A DNA stretch of 64,000 nt from Streptomyces sp. BV286 (GTDB taxonomy: Bacteria; Actinomycetota; Actinomycetes; Streptomycetales; Streptomycetaceae). Under the pieces are notes generated by a model. That model searched no databases. It was not told where the DNA came from and worked only from the letters and a program-made list of their open reading frames with translations. The first letter of the stretch is position 1; each line of letters begins with the position of its first letter. Of this stretch, positions 25,655 to 34,185 are shown in pieces. The stretch lies in the NCBI RefSeq assembly GCF_019090165.1, contig NZ_JAHRIB010000191.1, positions 1 through 64,000 on the forward strand. The letters run 5' to 3'. The position numbers were made by a program, and so were the translations under genes.

Positions 25655-26193
25655 GCGACACCTCCCAGGCAGTCGCGCAACCGCGTGAGTCCGTCGCGCA
25701 TTCGCGTCTTGACCGTGCCGAGCGGCAGGGAGAGCCGTTCGGCCACTTCACGGTACGTGTAGCCGTCGTAGTAGGCGAGTGTGACGGACTGTCGTTGTAA
25801 GGCGGTGAGCCGGTCCAGGCAGCGGCGCACCCATTCGCGTTCGAGGCCGGCCTCGACCTCCTCGGCGACCTGGTCGAACGCGGGGCCGTTCGCCCGCCGG
25901 GCCATGCGCAGTTCGCGCTCCCCGGCGGCGCGGGCACTGCGGACCCGGTCGACCGCCCTGCGGTGCGCGAGCGTCAGGACCCAGGCGAGTGCGCTGCCAC
26001 GGCCGGGATCGTAGCGCCCGGCGGAGCGCCAGAGCTCGAGGAGTACCTCCTGCGCCACCTCCTCCGACTGGGCCGGGTCCCGCACCACCCGGCGTACCAG
26101 CCCGAACACCGGCCCGGACACGAGGGCGTACAGATCCTCGAAGGCCTTCTGGTCGCCTCCGGCCACGAGCACCAGAAGTTCGTCCGCCTCCAC
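25651..26193 (-). CDS. sigK: ECF sigma factor, SigK-like
   Basis: This ECF sigma factor of 180 residues has region 2 (AFEDLYALVSGPVFGLVRRV, EVAQEVLLELWRSAGRYDPG) and region 4 (LTALQRQSVTLAYYDGYTYR, ERLSLPLGTVKTRMRDGLTR). GTG 26193 is preceded by GAGAGGGGG. It is coupled to the rskA-like gene. A promoter with CCATCC and CGAATA separated by 16 bp lies 45 bp upstream on the same strand. This matches the SigK consensus I recall from Mycobacterium, so it is probably autoregulated. The SigK name rests on that promoter match, the RskA partner and overall pattern. Confidence 0.9.
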   Translation of the reverse strand: MEADELLVLVAGGDQKAFEDLYALVSGPVFGLVRRVVRDPAQSEEVAQEVLLELWRSAGRYDPGRGSALAWVLTLAHRRAVDRVRSARAAGERELRMARRANGPAFDQVAEEVEAGLEREWVRRCLDRLTALQRQSVTLAYYDGYTYREVAERLSLPLGTVKTRMRDGLTRLRDCLGGVA

Positions 26194-26237
26194 CCGTTTC
26201 CCCCTCTCGGCCTTGAACGGCCTGACTCATCCTCACG

Positions 26238-26265
26238 TATTCGGCGCAGGAACGCCTTCGGATGG
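26238..26265 (-). promoter_or_regulatory. SigK-type promoter of the sigK-rskA operon
   Basis: Read on the - strand, CCATCC (26265-26260) and CGAATA (26243-26238) are separated by 16 bp. This matches in full the SigK -35/-10 sequence I recall for mycobacterial sigK, mpt83 and mpt70. Transcription would begin about 35-40 bp before the GTG. Confidence 0.7.
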
Positions 26266-26307
26266 GGTTACGGATCAACAGCTTGAAAACGCGGGTGAAT
26301 CCCGAAC

Positions 26308-26334
26308 CAATCCTTCCGCCCACCCGCTCCGAAT
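26308..26334 (+). promoter_or_regulatory. SigK-type promoter facing the DUF4331 operon
   Basis: CAATCC (26308-26313) and CGAAT (26330-26334) lie on the + strand with the same 16-bp spacing as the divergent promoter. The -35 differs from CCATCC by one base. The DUF4331 ATG is 116 bp downstream. Confidence 0.6.
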
Positions 26335-26450
26335 GGCGTGCATCAGGCAACACCGACCGACGCGGCACGAGCGCGTGAGCGGACCACTCGAGAGGTCGCT
26401 TCCGCGGACATCACCGCCGGGACACAGTTTTGGGACAGAGGACGGACGGC

Positions 26451-27992
26451 ATGACACCTTTCACCAGCGGGTTCGTGGGACGCAGGAGCCTTGCGACCCT
26501 TGTCTGCGGTGCGCTGGCCACCGGCGGGCTCGCGGCCGTCGGCGTGACCGCGCTCCAACCGGGTACGGCGAGCGCCTCCAGCCACCGGGAGGCTCCGCTC
26601 ATCTCGGGGCAGCCGCAGTTCGACAACACGGACGTGTACGCCTTCGTAAGCCCCGACAAACCGGACACGACCACGCTGGTCGCGAACTGGATCCCGTTCG
26701 AGGAACCGGCCGGAGGGCCGAACTTCTTCACCTTCGCCGAGGACGCCCAGTACGACCTGCACATCGACAGCAACGGCGACGCACAGGGCGATCTGGTCTT
26801 CCGCTACACGTTCGAGACGCACGTCAAGAACGACAAGACCTTCCTGTACAACACGGGTCCGGTGGAGAGCCTCGACGACCCGGACCTCAACATCACGCAG
26901 ACCTATGACATCGAGCTGCTGCAGCTCGAGGGCGAGCACCTGGTCAAGAAGACGACGTACGCGGACGACGTGCCGGTCGCGCCGTCGAACGTCGGCAAGG
27001 CGTCCATGCCGGACTACGCCAAGCTCCGCCAGCAGGCCGTGCACGAACTCCCGGGCGGGGCGACGACGTTCGCCGGTCAGGCCGACGACCCGTTCTTCCT
27101 CGACCTGCGTGTCTTCGACCTGCTGTACGGCGGCAACCTGTCCGAGGTCGGCAACGACACGCTCAAGGAATACAACGTCAACTCCGTCGCCCTGCAGCTG
27201 CCGACCGACCTGATCCGGGAGTCGGCCGAGCAGCCGGTCATCGGTGTCTGGTCGACGACGCAGCGCAAGAGCGCGAGCGGCGAGTACCGGCAGGTCTCGC
27301 GCCTCGGCATGCCGCTGGTGAACGAGGTCGTCAACCCGATCAAGGACAAGGACAAGTTCAACGCGTCCGAGCCCAAGGACGACGCGGACTTCCTGGAGAA
27401 CGTGACCAACCCCGAGCTGCCGAAGCTCATCGAGGCGATCTACAAGATCCCGGCACCCAAGGAGCCCAGGAACGACCTGGTCGACGTGTTCCTGAAGGGC
27501 GTGCCGGAGCTCAACCAGCCGCCGCACGTCACGCCTTCGGAGATGCTGCGCCTGAACACCTCGATCGAGCCGGCCGCCAAGGAGAAGCGCCTGGGCGTGC
27601 TGGACGGCGACAACGCGGGCTTCCCGAACGGCCGCCGTCTGAAGGACGACGTGCTGGACATCGCACTGCAGGTCGTCGAGGGCGAACTCGTGGGCGCCAA
27701 GAACGACTTGGGTGACGCGGTCAACAAGAACGACCAGAAGTTCGAGAAGGCGTTCCCCTACGTCGCGCTGCCGACCTCCGGCTCGCGCGGCCCGCTCGCC
27801 AAGGGCACGACGGGTACGAACGACGTGCGCAGCCAGCTCGGTGACGCGCTGCAGCCCGCGGGCTCCACGGGCGGTGTCGCCGGTATGGACGACACCACCC
27901 TGATCGCCGTCTCGGCGGGGTCGGGCGCGGCCGGGTTCCTGCTCGTCGGCACGGGTGTCCTGTGGTGGCGCAGCCGCCGTCGGGCCTACTGA
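26451..27992 (+). CDS. DUF4331 surface protein with C-terminal membrane anchor
   Basis: This protein of 513 residues has a signal peptide (RRSLATLVCGALATGGLAAV, cleavage near TASA) followed directly by SSHREAPLISG, the hallmark of DUF4331. Further marks are FDNTDVYAFVSPDKPDTTTL and NFFTFAEDAQYDLHIDSNGD. A single C-terminal helix (TLIAVSAGSGAAGFLLVGTG) with the tail WWRSRRRAY anchors it to the membrane outside the cell. Function is unknown. ATG 26451 begins the signal peptide; the TTG at 26430 adds nothing. A SigK-type promoter precedes it, and TPR and NicO genes follow, probably as one operon. Confidence 0.92.
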   Translation: MTPFTSGFVGRRSLATLVCGALATGGLAAVGVTALQPGTASASSHREAPLISGQPQFDNTDVYAFVSPDKPDTTTLVANWIPFEEPAGGPNFFTFAEDAQYDLHIDSNGDAQGDLVFRYTFETHVKNDKTFLYNTGPVESLDDPDLNITQTYDIELLQLEGEHLVKKTTYADDVPVAPSNVGKASMPDYAKLRQQAVHELPGGATTFAGQADDPFFLDLRVFDLLYGGNLSEVGNDTLKEYNVNSVALQLPTDLIRESAEQPVIGVWSTTQRKSASGEYRQVSRLGMPLVNEVVNPIKDKDKFNASEPKDDADFLENVTNPELPKLIEAIYKIPAPKEPRNDLVDVFLKGVPELNQPPHVTPSEMLRLNTSIEPAAKEKRLGVLDGDNAGFPNGRRLKDDVLDIALQVVEGELVGAKNDLGDAVNKNDQKFEKAFPYVALPTSGSRGPLAKGTTGTNDVRSQLGDALQPAGSTGGVAGMDDTTLIAVSAGSGAAGFLLVGTGVLWWRSRRRAY

Positions 27993-28114
27993 CGCGCACC
28001 CCTGACTGGCGCGGCCCGCGCGTATCCGTCCCCCACGGCGCACGGGCCGCGCCGCCCCGTACGTGAACCACGTACGTGAACCACCGCTTCCACCAAGGTG
28101 ATTGAGGAGAGGGC

Positions 28115-29590
28115 ATGTCCCCGCGTAGGAACGACGACGCGCAGGAGAGGGAGCTCGCCGACGAGGCCGGCGAGGACGCCGGCGCGACGGCCGAGGCACC
28201 CGGGACTCCCGAGGAGGCCGGGGCCGGGCAGGACGCCCCCGAGGGGCGCCGGGGGTCCGGGCGGCTTCGGGTGCTGCACCTCACGGCCTGCGCCGTCGCT
28301 CTCGCCGTCGCGATGACCGCGGGGGCCGTGGTGCTGGGCAGCAGGGACGACGACGGCATGCGGACGGTGTCGTCCGCGCCGGGTCTCGCGCCCGAGCTGC
28401 TGGCCACGGGGAGCCTGGCCTCCGGCATCTCCGCCCTGCAGACCCATCTCAAGGCACAGCCCAAGGACTACAACGGCTGGTCCACGCTGGGTGTCGCGTA
28501 CATCGAGCAGGCCCGCACCAACGGCGACCCGTCCCGCTACCCGCAGGCGGAGCGCGCGCTGAAGCGCTCACTCGAGCTGCGCCCCGGCAACGACCCGGCG
28601 CTCGCGGGCCGTTCGGCACTGGCCGCGGCCCGCCACGACTTCCCGGGCGCGCTGCGGTACGCGGAGAAGGCCCTGGACGAGAACGCCTACAACGAGCGGG
28701 CGCTGTCAACCCGTATCGACGCCCTCGTCGAACTCGGCCGCTACGAGGACGCGTCCAGGGCCGCCGACCAGGCCGACACCCGCCGCCCGGGCATCCCCGT
28801 CTTCACCCGCTACGCCTATGTGCGGGAGCTGCGCGGTGACGTCGCCACGGCACGGCGGGTCCTGAAGCAGGCACTCTCCAGTGCGTCGGCTCCCGGCGAC
28901 GTCGCGTACGTGGCCACGTCGCTCGGCCAACTCGCCTGGCGCGAGGGCGAGTACGGGTCGGCGCTGAAGTACTACGCGCAGGCTCTGCGCGCCGACAAGG
29001 TGTACCTTCCGGCGCTGGAGGGCCGCGCCCGGGCGCAGGCCGCGAGCGGCGACCGGGCGGCGGCGATCCGCGGCATGGAGGACGTCGTGGCCCGCTTCCC
29101 GCTGCCGGGCCCGCTGGTCGTGCTGGGCGAGCTGTACGAGGCGCGCGACGGCGAGCAGGACCGGGCGAAGGCCCGCGACCAGTACGCCCTGGTGAACGCC
29201 TGGACGGCGCTGGCCCGGGCGAACGGCGTCAACGCCGATCTCGACACGGCCCTCGCGGCGGCGGACCACGGCGACCGCAAGGCCGCCCTGCGCGCCGCCC
29301 GCGCCGAGTGGGAGCGCCGGCACACCGTCCACACCGCGGACGCCCTGGCGTGGGCCCTGCACGTCAACGGCCGTGACGACGAGGCCCTCCGCTACGCCCG
29401 GCGCGCCACCGCGACCGGCTACCGCGACGCCACCTTCCTCTACCACCGCGGCGTGATCGAACGCGCCACGGGTCACAAGAAGGAGGCCCGCGCCAGCCTG
29501 TCGTCGGCCCTGAAGCTGAACCCCGGCTTCTCCCCGGTCGGCGCGAAGGCGGCCAAGAAGACACTGACGGCGCTGGACGGTGCCGAATGA
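28115..29590 (+). CDS. Membrane-anchored TPR protein
   Basis: The 491-residue protein has an acidic cytoplasmic N-terminus (residues 1-50), one membrane helix (about 53-77, HLTACAVALAVAMTAGAVVL) and an extracytoplasmic run of tetratricopeptide repeats. Examples are YNGWSTLGVAYIEQARTNGD, AERALKRSLELRPGNDPALA, ALKYYAQALRADKVYLPALE and GHKKEARASLSSALKLNPGF. It probably scaffolds the DUF4331 protein and the transporter. A GGAGAGGGC ribosome-binding site precedes ATG 28115. Its stop overlaps the NicO-type gene start (29587-29590). Confidence 0.9.
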   Translation: MSPRRNDDAQERELADEAGEDAGATAEAPGTPEEAGAGQDAPEGRRGSGRLRVLHLTACAVALAVAMTAGAVVLGSRDDDGMRTVSSAPGLAPELLATGSLASGISALQTHLKAQPKDYNGWSTLGVAYIEQARTNGDPSRYPQAERALKRSLELRPGNDPALAGRSALAAARHDFPGALRYAEKALDENAYNERALSTRIDALVELGRYEDASRAADQADTRRPGIPVFTRYAYVRELRGDVATARRVLKQALSSASAPGDVAYVATSLGQLAWREGEYGSALKYYAQALRADKVYLPALEGRARAQAASGDRAAAIRGMEDVVARFPLPGPLVVLGELYEARDGEQDRAKARDQYALVNAWTALARANGVNADLDTALAAADHGDRKAALRAARAEWERRHTVHTADALAWALHVNGRDDEALRYARRATATGYRDATFLYHRGVIERATGHKKEARASLSSALKLNPGFSPVGAKAAKKTLTALDGAE

Positions 29591-31353
29591 ACGCCTCCGC
29601 CGCGGGCGGCCTCCGGTCCCGGCTCGCCCGGACGGCATCCCTGCGCCGCCGGGCGTACGCGTCCTGCGTGGCCGTTCTCGTGGCGGCCTGCGCGCTCGTG
29701 CTGGTTCCCGCCGGGACGGCCGCGGCGCATCCGCTCGGGAACTTCACCGTCAACCGGTACGACGGTCTGGTCGTCGCTCCCGGGAAGCTGCGGGTTCTCC
29801 ATGTGGAGGACCTGGCGGAGATCCCGGCGACCCAGGCCCAGCCCGACATCGACAAGGCGGGCATGGCGGGTTGGGCCCGCGAGCGGTGCGAGACGGCGGC
29901 GGGGAAGAGCCGGGTGAGCGTCGACGGCAAGGCCCGCGCGCTGACCGTCGGCGAGAGCCGTGCCCGGGTGCGGCCCGGACAGGCGGGACTCAAGACCCTG
30001 CGGGTGGAGTGCCGTTGGTCCGCCGCACTGCCGAAGGCGAGCACGTCCGTGCGCTTCCGTGCCTCCGTGGACGACGGCCCCGGATGGCGTGAGGTCACGG
30101 CCCGCGGCGACCGGACGACGCTCACCTCCTCGGACGTACCGACGAAGTCCATCTCGGGTGAACTGACCGCGTATCCGGAGGAGTTGCTGTCGTCACCGGC
30201 GGACACGGCGACGGCTTCGCTGCGCGTCCGCCCCGGCGGTCCCGCGCTCGTCGAGGAGAGTTCCGACGCTCCCGCCTCCTCCATCCTGCCGCGCGGCGCC
30301 GACCGCTTCACACGGGCGCTGGACGATCTGGTGTCCCGCCAGGACCTGACGCTGGGCTTCGCCGCACTGGCCCTGGGCATCGCCGTGCTGCTCGGCGCGA
30401 TGCACGCCCTGGCGCCGGGCCACGGCAAGACCATCATGGCCGCCACAGCCGCGGCCCGCGGCAATGCCACCATGCGCGACGTCATGCCGCTCGCCATGTC
30501 CGTCACCGTCACCCACACACTCGGTGTGGTCGCCCTCGGCGTCCTCGTGACGGCCGGTTCGGCCGCCGCGCCCTCGGTGATCGCCTGGCTGGGCGTGACG
30601 AGCGGTGTCATCGTCACGGTGGCCGGCGCGGTCCTCGTACGACGGGCCTGGCTCCGGCGCGACCACGGGCACAGCCACTCCCACGGCCACGGGCACAGCC
30701 ACTCCCACGGGCCGCACGGTCATTCCCACAGTCATGCCCAGGGGCACTCGCACGCCCACAGCCCCAGCCCTGTGCTCGCTCTGGCGCACGCGCAGGGCCA
30801 CGGGGACGGCCCCAAGGGGGCCCACGCGCACGGGGACGGCCACGAACACGGTGACGAGCGGACGCACGCCCACACCGGCTCACACACCCACGACGCTCCC
30901 CACACGGACTCCCCCGTCCACGGCCACGACGCTCCCCACACCCACGACGACGGACACCACCGCCCGCACACCCACCCCCATCCGCACACCCACTCCCACT
31001 CCTCTTCTCTCAGGCTCAAGGACACCCTTCTCCTCGGCTTCGCCGGCGGCCTCGTCCCCAGCCCGTCCGCCGTCGTCGTGCTCGTCGGGGCGGCGGCGCT
31101 CGGCAAGGCGTGGTTCGGACTGCTGCTCGTGCTGGCCTTCGGGGCGGGACTCGCACTCACCCTCACGGCCGCCGGGTTCGCCGTGGTCAAGGTGGGTAGC
31201 CGGGTCTCCAAGGCCATCGAGAACGGCGCCCGCTGGTCGGGCGGCCGGACCGCGGCCCTGCTCCGGCGGACCACGCCGATCGGATCCGCGTTCGTCGTGG
31301 TGGCCCTTGGGGCTGGATTGGTGTTCAAGGGGGCGGCAACCGCGCTCGGTTGA
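29587..31353 (+). CDS. NicO/HoxN-like metal transporter with long histidine-rich loop
   Basis: The 588-residue protein has an N-terminal signal/membrane segment (residues about 20-50), an extracytoplasmic domain starting HPLGNFTVNRYDGLVV, and membrane segments with the NicO-type motif GAMHALAPGHGKTIMAA. After VLVRRAWL comes a loop with 38 His in residues 360-471. A second conserved bundle (FAGGLVPSPSAVVVLVGAAA, LAFGAGLALTLTAAGFAVVK) follows. NicO/RcnA relatives move Ni2+ or Co2+, usually outward. The loop suggests metal binding, but the metal is unproven. It ends the operon with the DUF4331 and TPR genes. Confidence 0.88.
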   Translation: MNASAAGGLRSRLARTASLRRRAYASCVAVLVAACALVLVPAGTAAAHPLGNFTVNRYDGLVVAPGKLRVLHVEDLAEIPATQAQPDIDKAGMAGWARERCETAAGKSRVSVDGKARALTVGESRARVRPGQAGLKTLRVECRWSAALPKASTSVRFRASVDDGPGWREVTARGDRTTLTSSDVPTKSISGELTAYPEELLSSPADTATASLRVRPGGPALVEESSDAPASSILPRGADRFTRALDDLVSRQDLTLGFAALALGIAVLLGAMHALAPGHGKTIMAATAAARGNATMRDVMPLAMSVTVTHTLGVVALGVLVTAGSAAAPSVIAWLGVTSGVIVTVAGAVLVRRAWLRRDHGHSHSHGHGHSHSHGPHGHSHSHAQGHSHAHSPSPVLALAHAQGHGDGPKGAHAHGDGHEHGDERTHAHTGSHTHDAPHTDSPVHGHDAPHTHDDGHHRPHTHPHPHTHSHSSSLRLKDTLLLGFAGGLVPSPSAVVVLVGAAALGKAWFGLLLVLAFGAGLALTLTAAGFAVVKVGSRVSKAIENGARWSGGRTAALLRRTTPIGSAFVVVALGAGLVFKGAATALG

Positions 31354-31397
31354 GCTACTTTTGTTCATAATCGTGCGGTTGCTGATGGGGGGCGCCC

Positions 31398-33077
31398 GTG
31401 GCCGGAGAGCCGGGCAGTGAACGAGTGATCGCGGGCCGCTACCGGCTTCTCTCCCCGCTGGGCGAGGGCGGGATGGGGACGGTGTGGCGCGCCCGCGACG
31501 AGGTGCTGCACCGCGAGGTCGCCGTCAAGGAGGTGCGCGCCCCGGGCGGGCTGCCGGGCCCTGACGTCGAGCGGATGTACGCCCGGCTGGAGCGCGAGGC
31601 ATGGGCGGCGGCCCGGGTCACCAACCGCAACGTGGTGACGGTCTACGACGTGGCGACGGAGGACGGCCGTCCGTGGATCGTGATGGAGCTGATCCGCGGG
31701 ATCGCGCTGTCCGACCTCCTGGACGCCGAGGGCCCGTTGTCGCCGCAGCGTGCCGCCCACGTCGGTGCGGAGGTGCTGGCCGCGCTGCGGGCCGCGCACG
31801 AGGCGGGCGTCCTGCACCGGGACGTCAAGCCCGGCAACGTACTGATGTCGAACGACGGCCGGGTGGTCCTCACCGACTTCGGTATCGCCACGGTCGAGGG
31901 CAGTTCGGCGCTCACCATGACCGGTGAGGTGATCGGCTCGCCCGAGTTCCTCGCACCGGAGCGGGCGCTGGGCCGTACGCCGGGGCCCGAGTCCGACCTG
32001 TGGTCGCTCGGGGTCCTCCTCTACGCGGCGGTCGAGGGCAACTCGCCGTTCCGCCAGAACACCCCGCTCAGCACCCTGCGCGCGGTCGTCGACGAGGAAC
32101 TGCCGACTCCGCACCGGGCGGGCCCGCTCGCCCCGGTCATCGAGGGTCTGCTGCGCAAGGACCCGGCGGAGCGCATCCCGGCCGCGGACGCCGAACAGGA
32201 CCTCCGTGTCGTCGCGGCGGGCGGCACCTCCCGTACGGGCACCACGTCCTACGCGCCGACGGCCGCGGCGTTCCCGCACCCGGCCACGACCTCACCGGCC
32301 CCCGTTCCCGCGTACTCGCCCGCCGCCCACTCCCCGCAGCACGCCCCGGCCGCGACGACCACGACCTCGGAGCCCGACCGTCCGCGGCGCGCCATGATCG
32401 CGGTGATCGCGGGCCTGGCCGCTCTCGCGCTCGCGATCGCGGGTCTCACGTACGCGCTGGTCAACCGCGACAACGGGGACAACGGCGCCGGCGACTCCAA
32501 CGGCGGGTCGACGAGCGGCGGATCGACGGGCGGCGGTGACAACGGCGGAAGCGGCACGGGCGGCTCCGACGGCGGCTCGACGACGGAGAGCTCCGGTTCG
32601 AGCGGAACGAACGACGGCGGCTCGACCACCGGCGGCAAGGAATCCACGCCCGCGCCCACCCAGTCCGTGAAGGTGACGGTCTCGGGTTCGCACACCGACT
32701 ACACCGGCGCCTGCCCGCCGCCCGAGGCGCAGGCTCCCACCTTCACGGCGACCTTCACGGTCGGCGTCGTGCCGGTGGACGTGGAGTACCGCTGGGTGAC
32801 GGAGACCGGCGAGGTGTCCGACCCGAGCTGGAAGACCCTCTCGTTCGCCGAGGGCGGCGGGAAGTCGAAACAGAACACGGTCGTCCTGACGACGTACGAG
32901 GCGTCCGGGACGTACGAGAACAAGGTGGGGGTGGAGGTCCGCAGCCCGGAGCAGCGGAAGTCGAACTCGGTTGCCTTCTCGGTCACCTGCGAGACGGAGG
33001 CCCCGACGGGCGGGGCCTCCGGTTCCTCTTCTCCTCAGGCGCTGGCCCCGAACGGAGCGGTCAGGCCGCGGAGTTGA
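31398..33077 (+). CDS. Transmembrane Ser/Thr protein kinase (Hanks type)
   Basis: The 559-residue kinase starts with GTG 31398. Its kinase domain (about residues 10-270) has the glycine loop LGEGGMGTV, catalytic Lys44 (VAVKEV), HRDVKPGN with Asp142, DFG Asp160 and the activation-loop GSPEFLAPERA. A Pro/Ala/Thr-rich linker leads to one membrane helix (about 335-355, MIAVIAGLAALALAIAGLTY). Outside is a Gly/Ser/Thr-rich stretch and a small beta-rich domain with no PASTA repeats visible. Its last 17 bp overlap the convergent SGNH hydrolase gene. Confidence 0.94.
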   Translation: MAGEPGSERVIAGRYRLLSPLGEGGMGTVWRARDEVLHREVAVKEVRAPGGLPGPDVERMYARLEREAWAAARVTNRNVVTVYDVATEDGRPWIVMELIRGIALSDLLDAEGPLSPQRAAHVGAEVLAALRAAHEAGVLHRDVKPGNVLMSNDGRVVLTDFGIATVEGSSALTMTGEVIGSPEFLAPERALGRTPGPESDLWSLGVLLYAAVEGNSPFRQNTPLSTLRAVVDEELPTPHRAGPLAPVIEGLLRKDPAERIPAADAEQDLRVVAAGGTSRTGTTSYAPTAAAFPHPATTSPAPVPAYSPAAHSPQHAPAATTTTSEPDRPRRAMIAVIAGLAALALAIAGLTYALVNRDNGDNGAGDSNGGSTSGGSTGGGDNGGSGTGGSDGGSTTESSGSSGTNDGGSTTGGKESTPAPTQSVKVTVSGSHTDYTGACPPPEAQAPTFTATFTVGVVPVDVEYRWVTETGEVSDPSWKTLSFAEGGGKSKQNTVVLTTYEASGTYENKVGVEVRSPEQRKSNSVAFSVTCETEAPTGGASGSSSPQALAPNGAVRPRS

Positions 33078-33870
33078 GGACGGGCAGGTAGCCGCCCGAC
33101 TGGCCGGACGCGGTCGGGTGGTAGGACTCGCTGATGTTCAGCCACTTGACGCTGTGCAGCCAGGCGCTGCCGGAGCAGATCTCGTGGCCCGTGAACGTGG
33201 GGCGTACGTCACCGAAGGTGAAGCCGTGGTCGGCGGCACGCTTGGCGATGGCGCTGTCCAGGTGGTCGGCGGCGTTGTTGATGGCGGCCCGCTCCTTCTC
33301 GGAGAGACCGGTCAGGCAGCTGCCGCTCAGCTTGTAGAAGCGGGGGTAGCCGAGGACGACCACGTGGGCCGCCGGGGCCTTCGCGCTGATCGCCGAGTAG
33401 ACCGAGTCGAGCTTGCCGGGCAGTGTCGAGTCGACGTACGCCTTCGCCGTGTCGATGCGGGCCACGCAGGCGCTCTCGGACTGCAGGACACAGGTCGTCA
33501 TGACGTCGGAGAAGCCCGCGTCGTTGCCGCCGATCGAGATCGAGACGAGGCCCGTTCCGGAGCCGAGCGGGCCGAGCTGGTTCGCCAGAACATCACCCGT
33601 ACGAGCGCCAGAGCAGGCCGTGAAGCTGAACGACGAGGGTGAATGGGCGGCCGCCCAGAGGTAGGGGTAGGCCTTCGTGCTGCGCTTGCAGTCGCCGCTG
33701 GAGCCGATGTAGCTGCCCGCGCCGAGGCCGGAGGAGTAGGAGTCGCCGAGGGCCACATAGCCCGTGGCGGCGGCTTGCTGGGACGCCTGCGCCGTCATTG
33801 CCCCGGTGAGGGTGCAGGCGGTGGCGAGGAGGAGCGAGGTCACGTATGCCGTAAGTCGGGAACGTCTCAT
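33061..33870 (-). CDS. Secreted SGNH/GDSL hydrolase
   Basis: This esterase/lipase-type protein has 269 residues from ATG 33870, preceded by GGGAGG. It has a signal peptide (RLTAYVTSLLLATACTLTGA), then block I GDSYSSG with Ser44, block III GGNDAG, and block V around GHEICSGSAWLHSV with the catalytic His. These are the Ser-Gly-Asn-His set of SGNH hydrolases. Cys pairs may form disulfides outside the cell. The convergent kinase gene overlaps its 3' end by 17 bp. Natural substrate unknown. Confidence 0.94.
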   Translation of the reverse strand: MRRSRLTAYVTSLLLATACTLTGAMTAQASQQAAATGYVALGDSYSSGLGAGSYIGSSGDCKRSTKAYPYLWAAAHSPSSFSFTACSGARTGDVLANQLGPLGSGTGLVSISIGGNDAGFSDVMTTCVLQSESACVARIDTAKAYVDSTLPGKLDSVYSAISAKAPAAHVVVLGYPRFYKLSGSCLTGLSEKERAAINNAADHLDSAIAKRAADHGFTFGDVRPTFTGHEICSGSAWLHSVKWLNISESYHPTASGQSGGYLPVLNSAA

Positions 33871-34185
33871 GGAACCTCCCTTTAGCAGGATCTCTGCCAT
33901 AACTTTCGTACCAGCTACGCGTGTTGACAGGAAGTGTCCATGCCAAGACTTTTCCGGACCTACCGGGACCTCCGCGAGGCGTTCACCGCGCGTTCGATTG
34001 CGTGTTCATGACAGCGGTGTGACAAACCGTCAACTCCCTTGAGCTACGCCCGTAGATCGATCACGCTGATGTCTCAACCGGTAGCGGAACGCAACGCTCC
34101 TGGTTGTGTGCGCGATCACGCGCACACCCCCCACAGACGTGCGCCTCATCCAGGCGCACGCCGCCTATGAGGAGGACTCCCTCGC
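33871..34185. other. Divergent promoter region of the SGNH hydrolase and subtilase genes
   Basis: This 315-bp region is less GC-rich than its surroundings. It holds the promoters of two secreted enzymes facing apart. The only marked structures are the two hairpins at 34106-34159. Confidence 0.6.
34106..34159. promoter_or_regulatory. Two adjacent perfect hairpins in the subtilase leader
   Basis: Hairpin 1 pairs GTGTGCGCG (34106-34114) with CGCGCACAC (34119-34127), 4-nt loop. Hairpin 2 pairs GTGCGCCT (34139-34146) with AGGCGCAC (34152-34159), 5-nt loop. Hairpin 2 ends just before the ribosome-binding site (GAGGAGGA, about 34168) of the protease gene. They may stabilise the mRNA, terminate leader transcripts or bind a regulator. 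Confidence 0.55.

Noticed and set aside
26230..26340. Alternative upstream start for the sigma factor in another frame (starting MSQAVQGREGE)
   Set aside because: It is out of frame with region 2, and GTG 26193 has a suitable ribosome-binding site.
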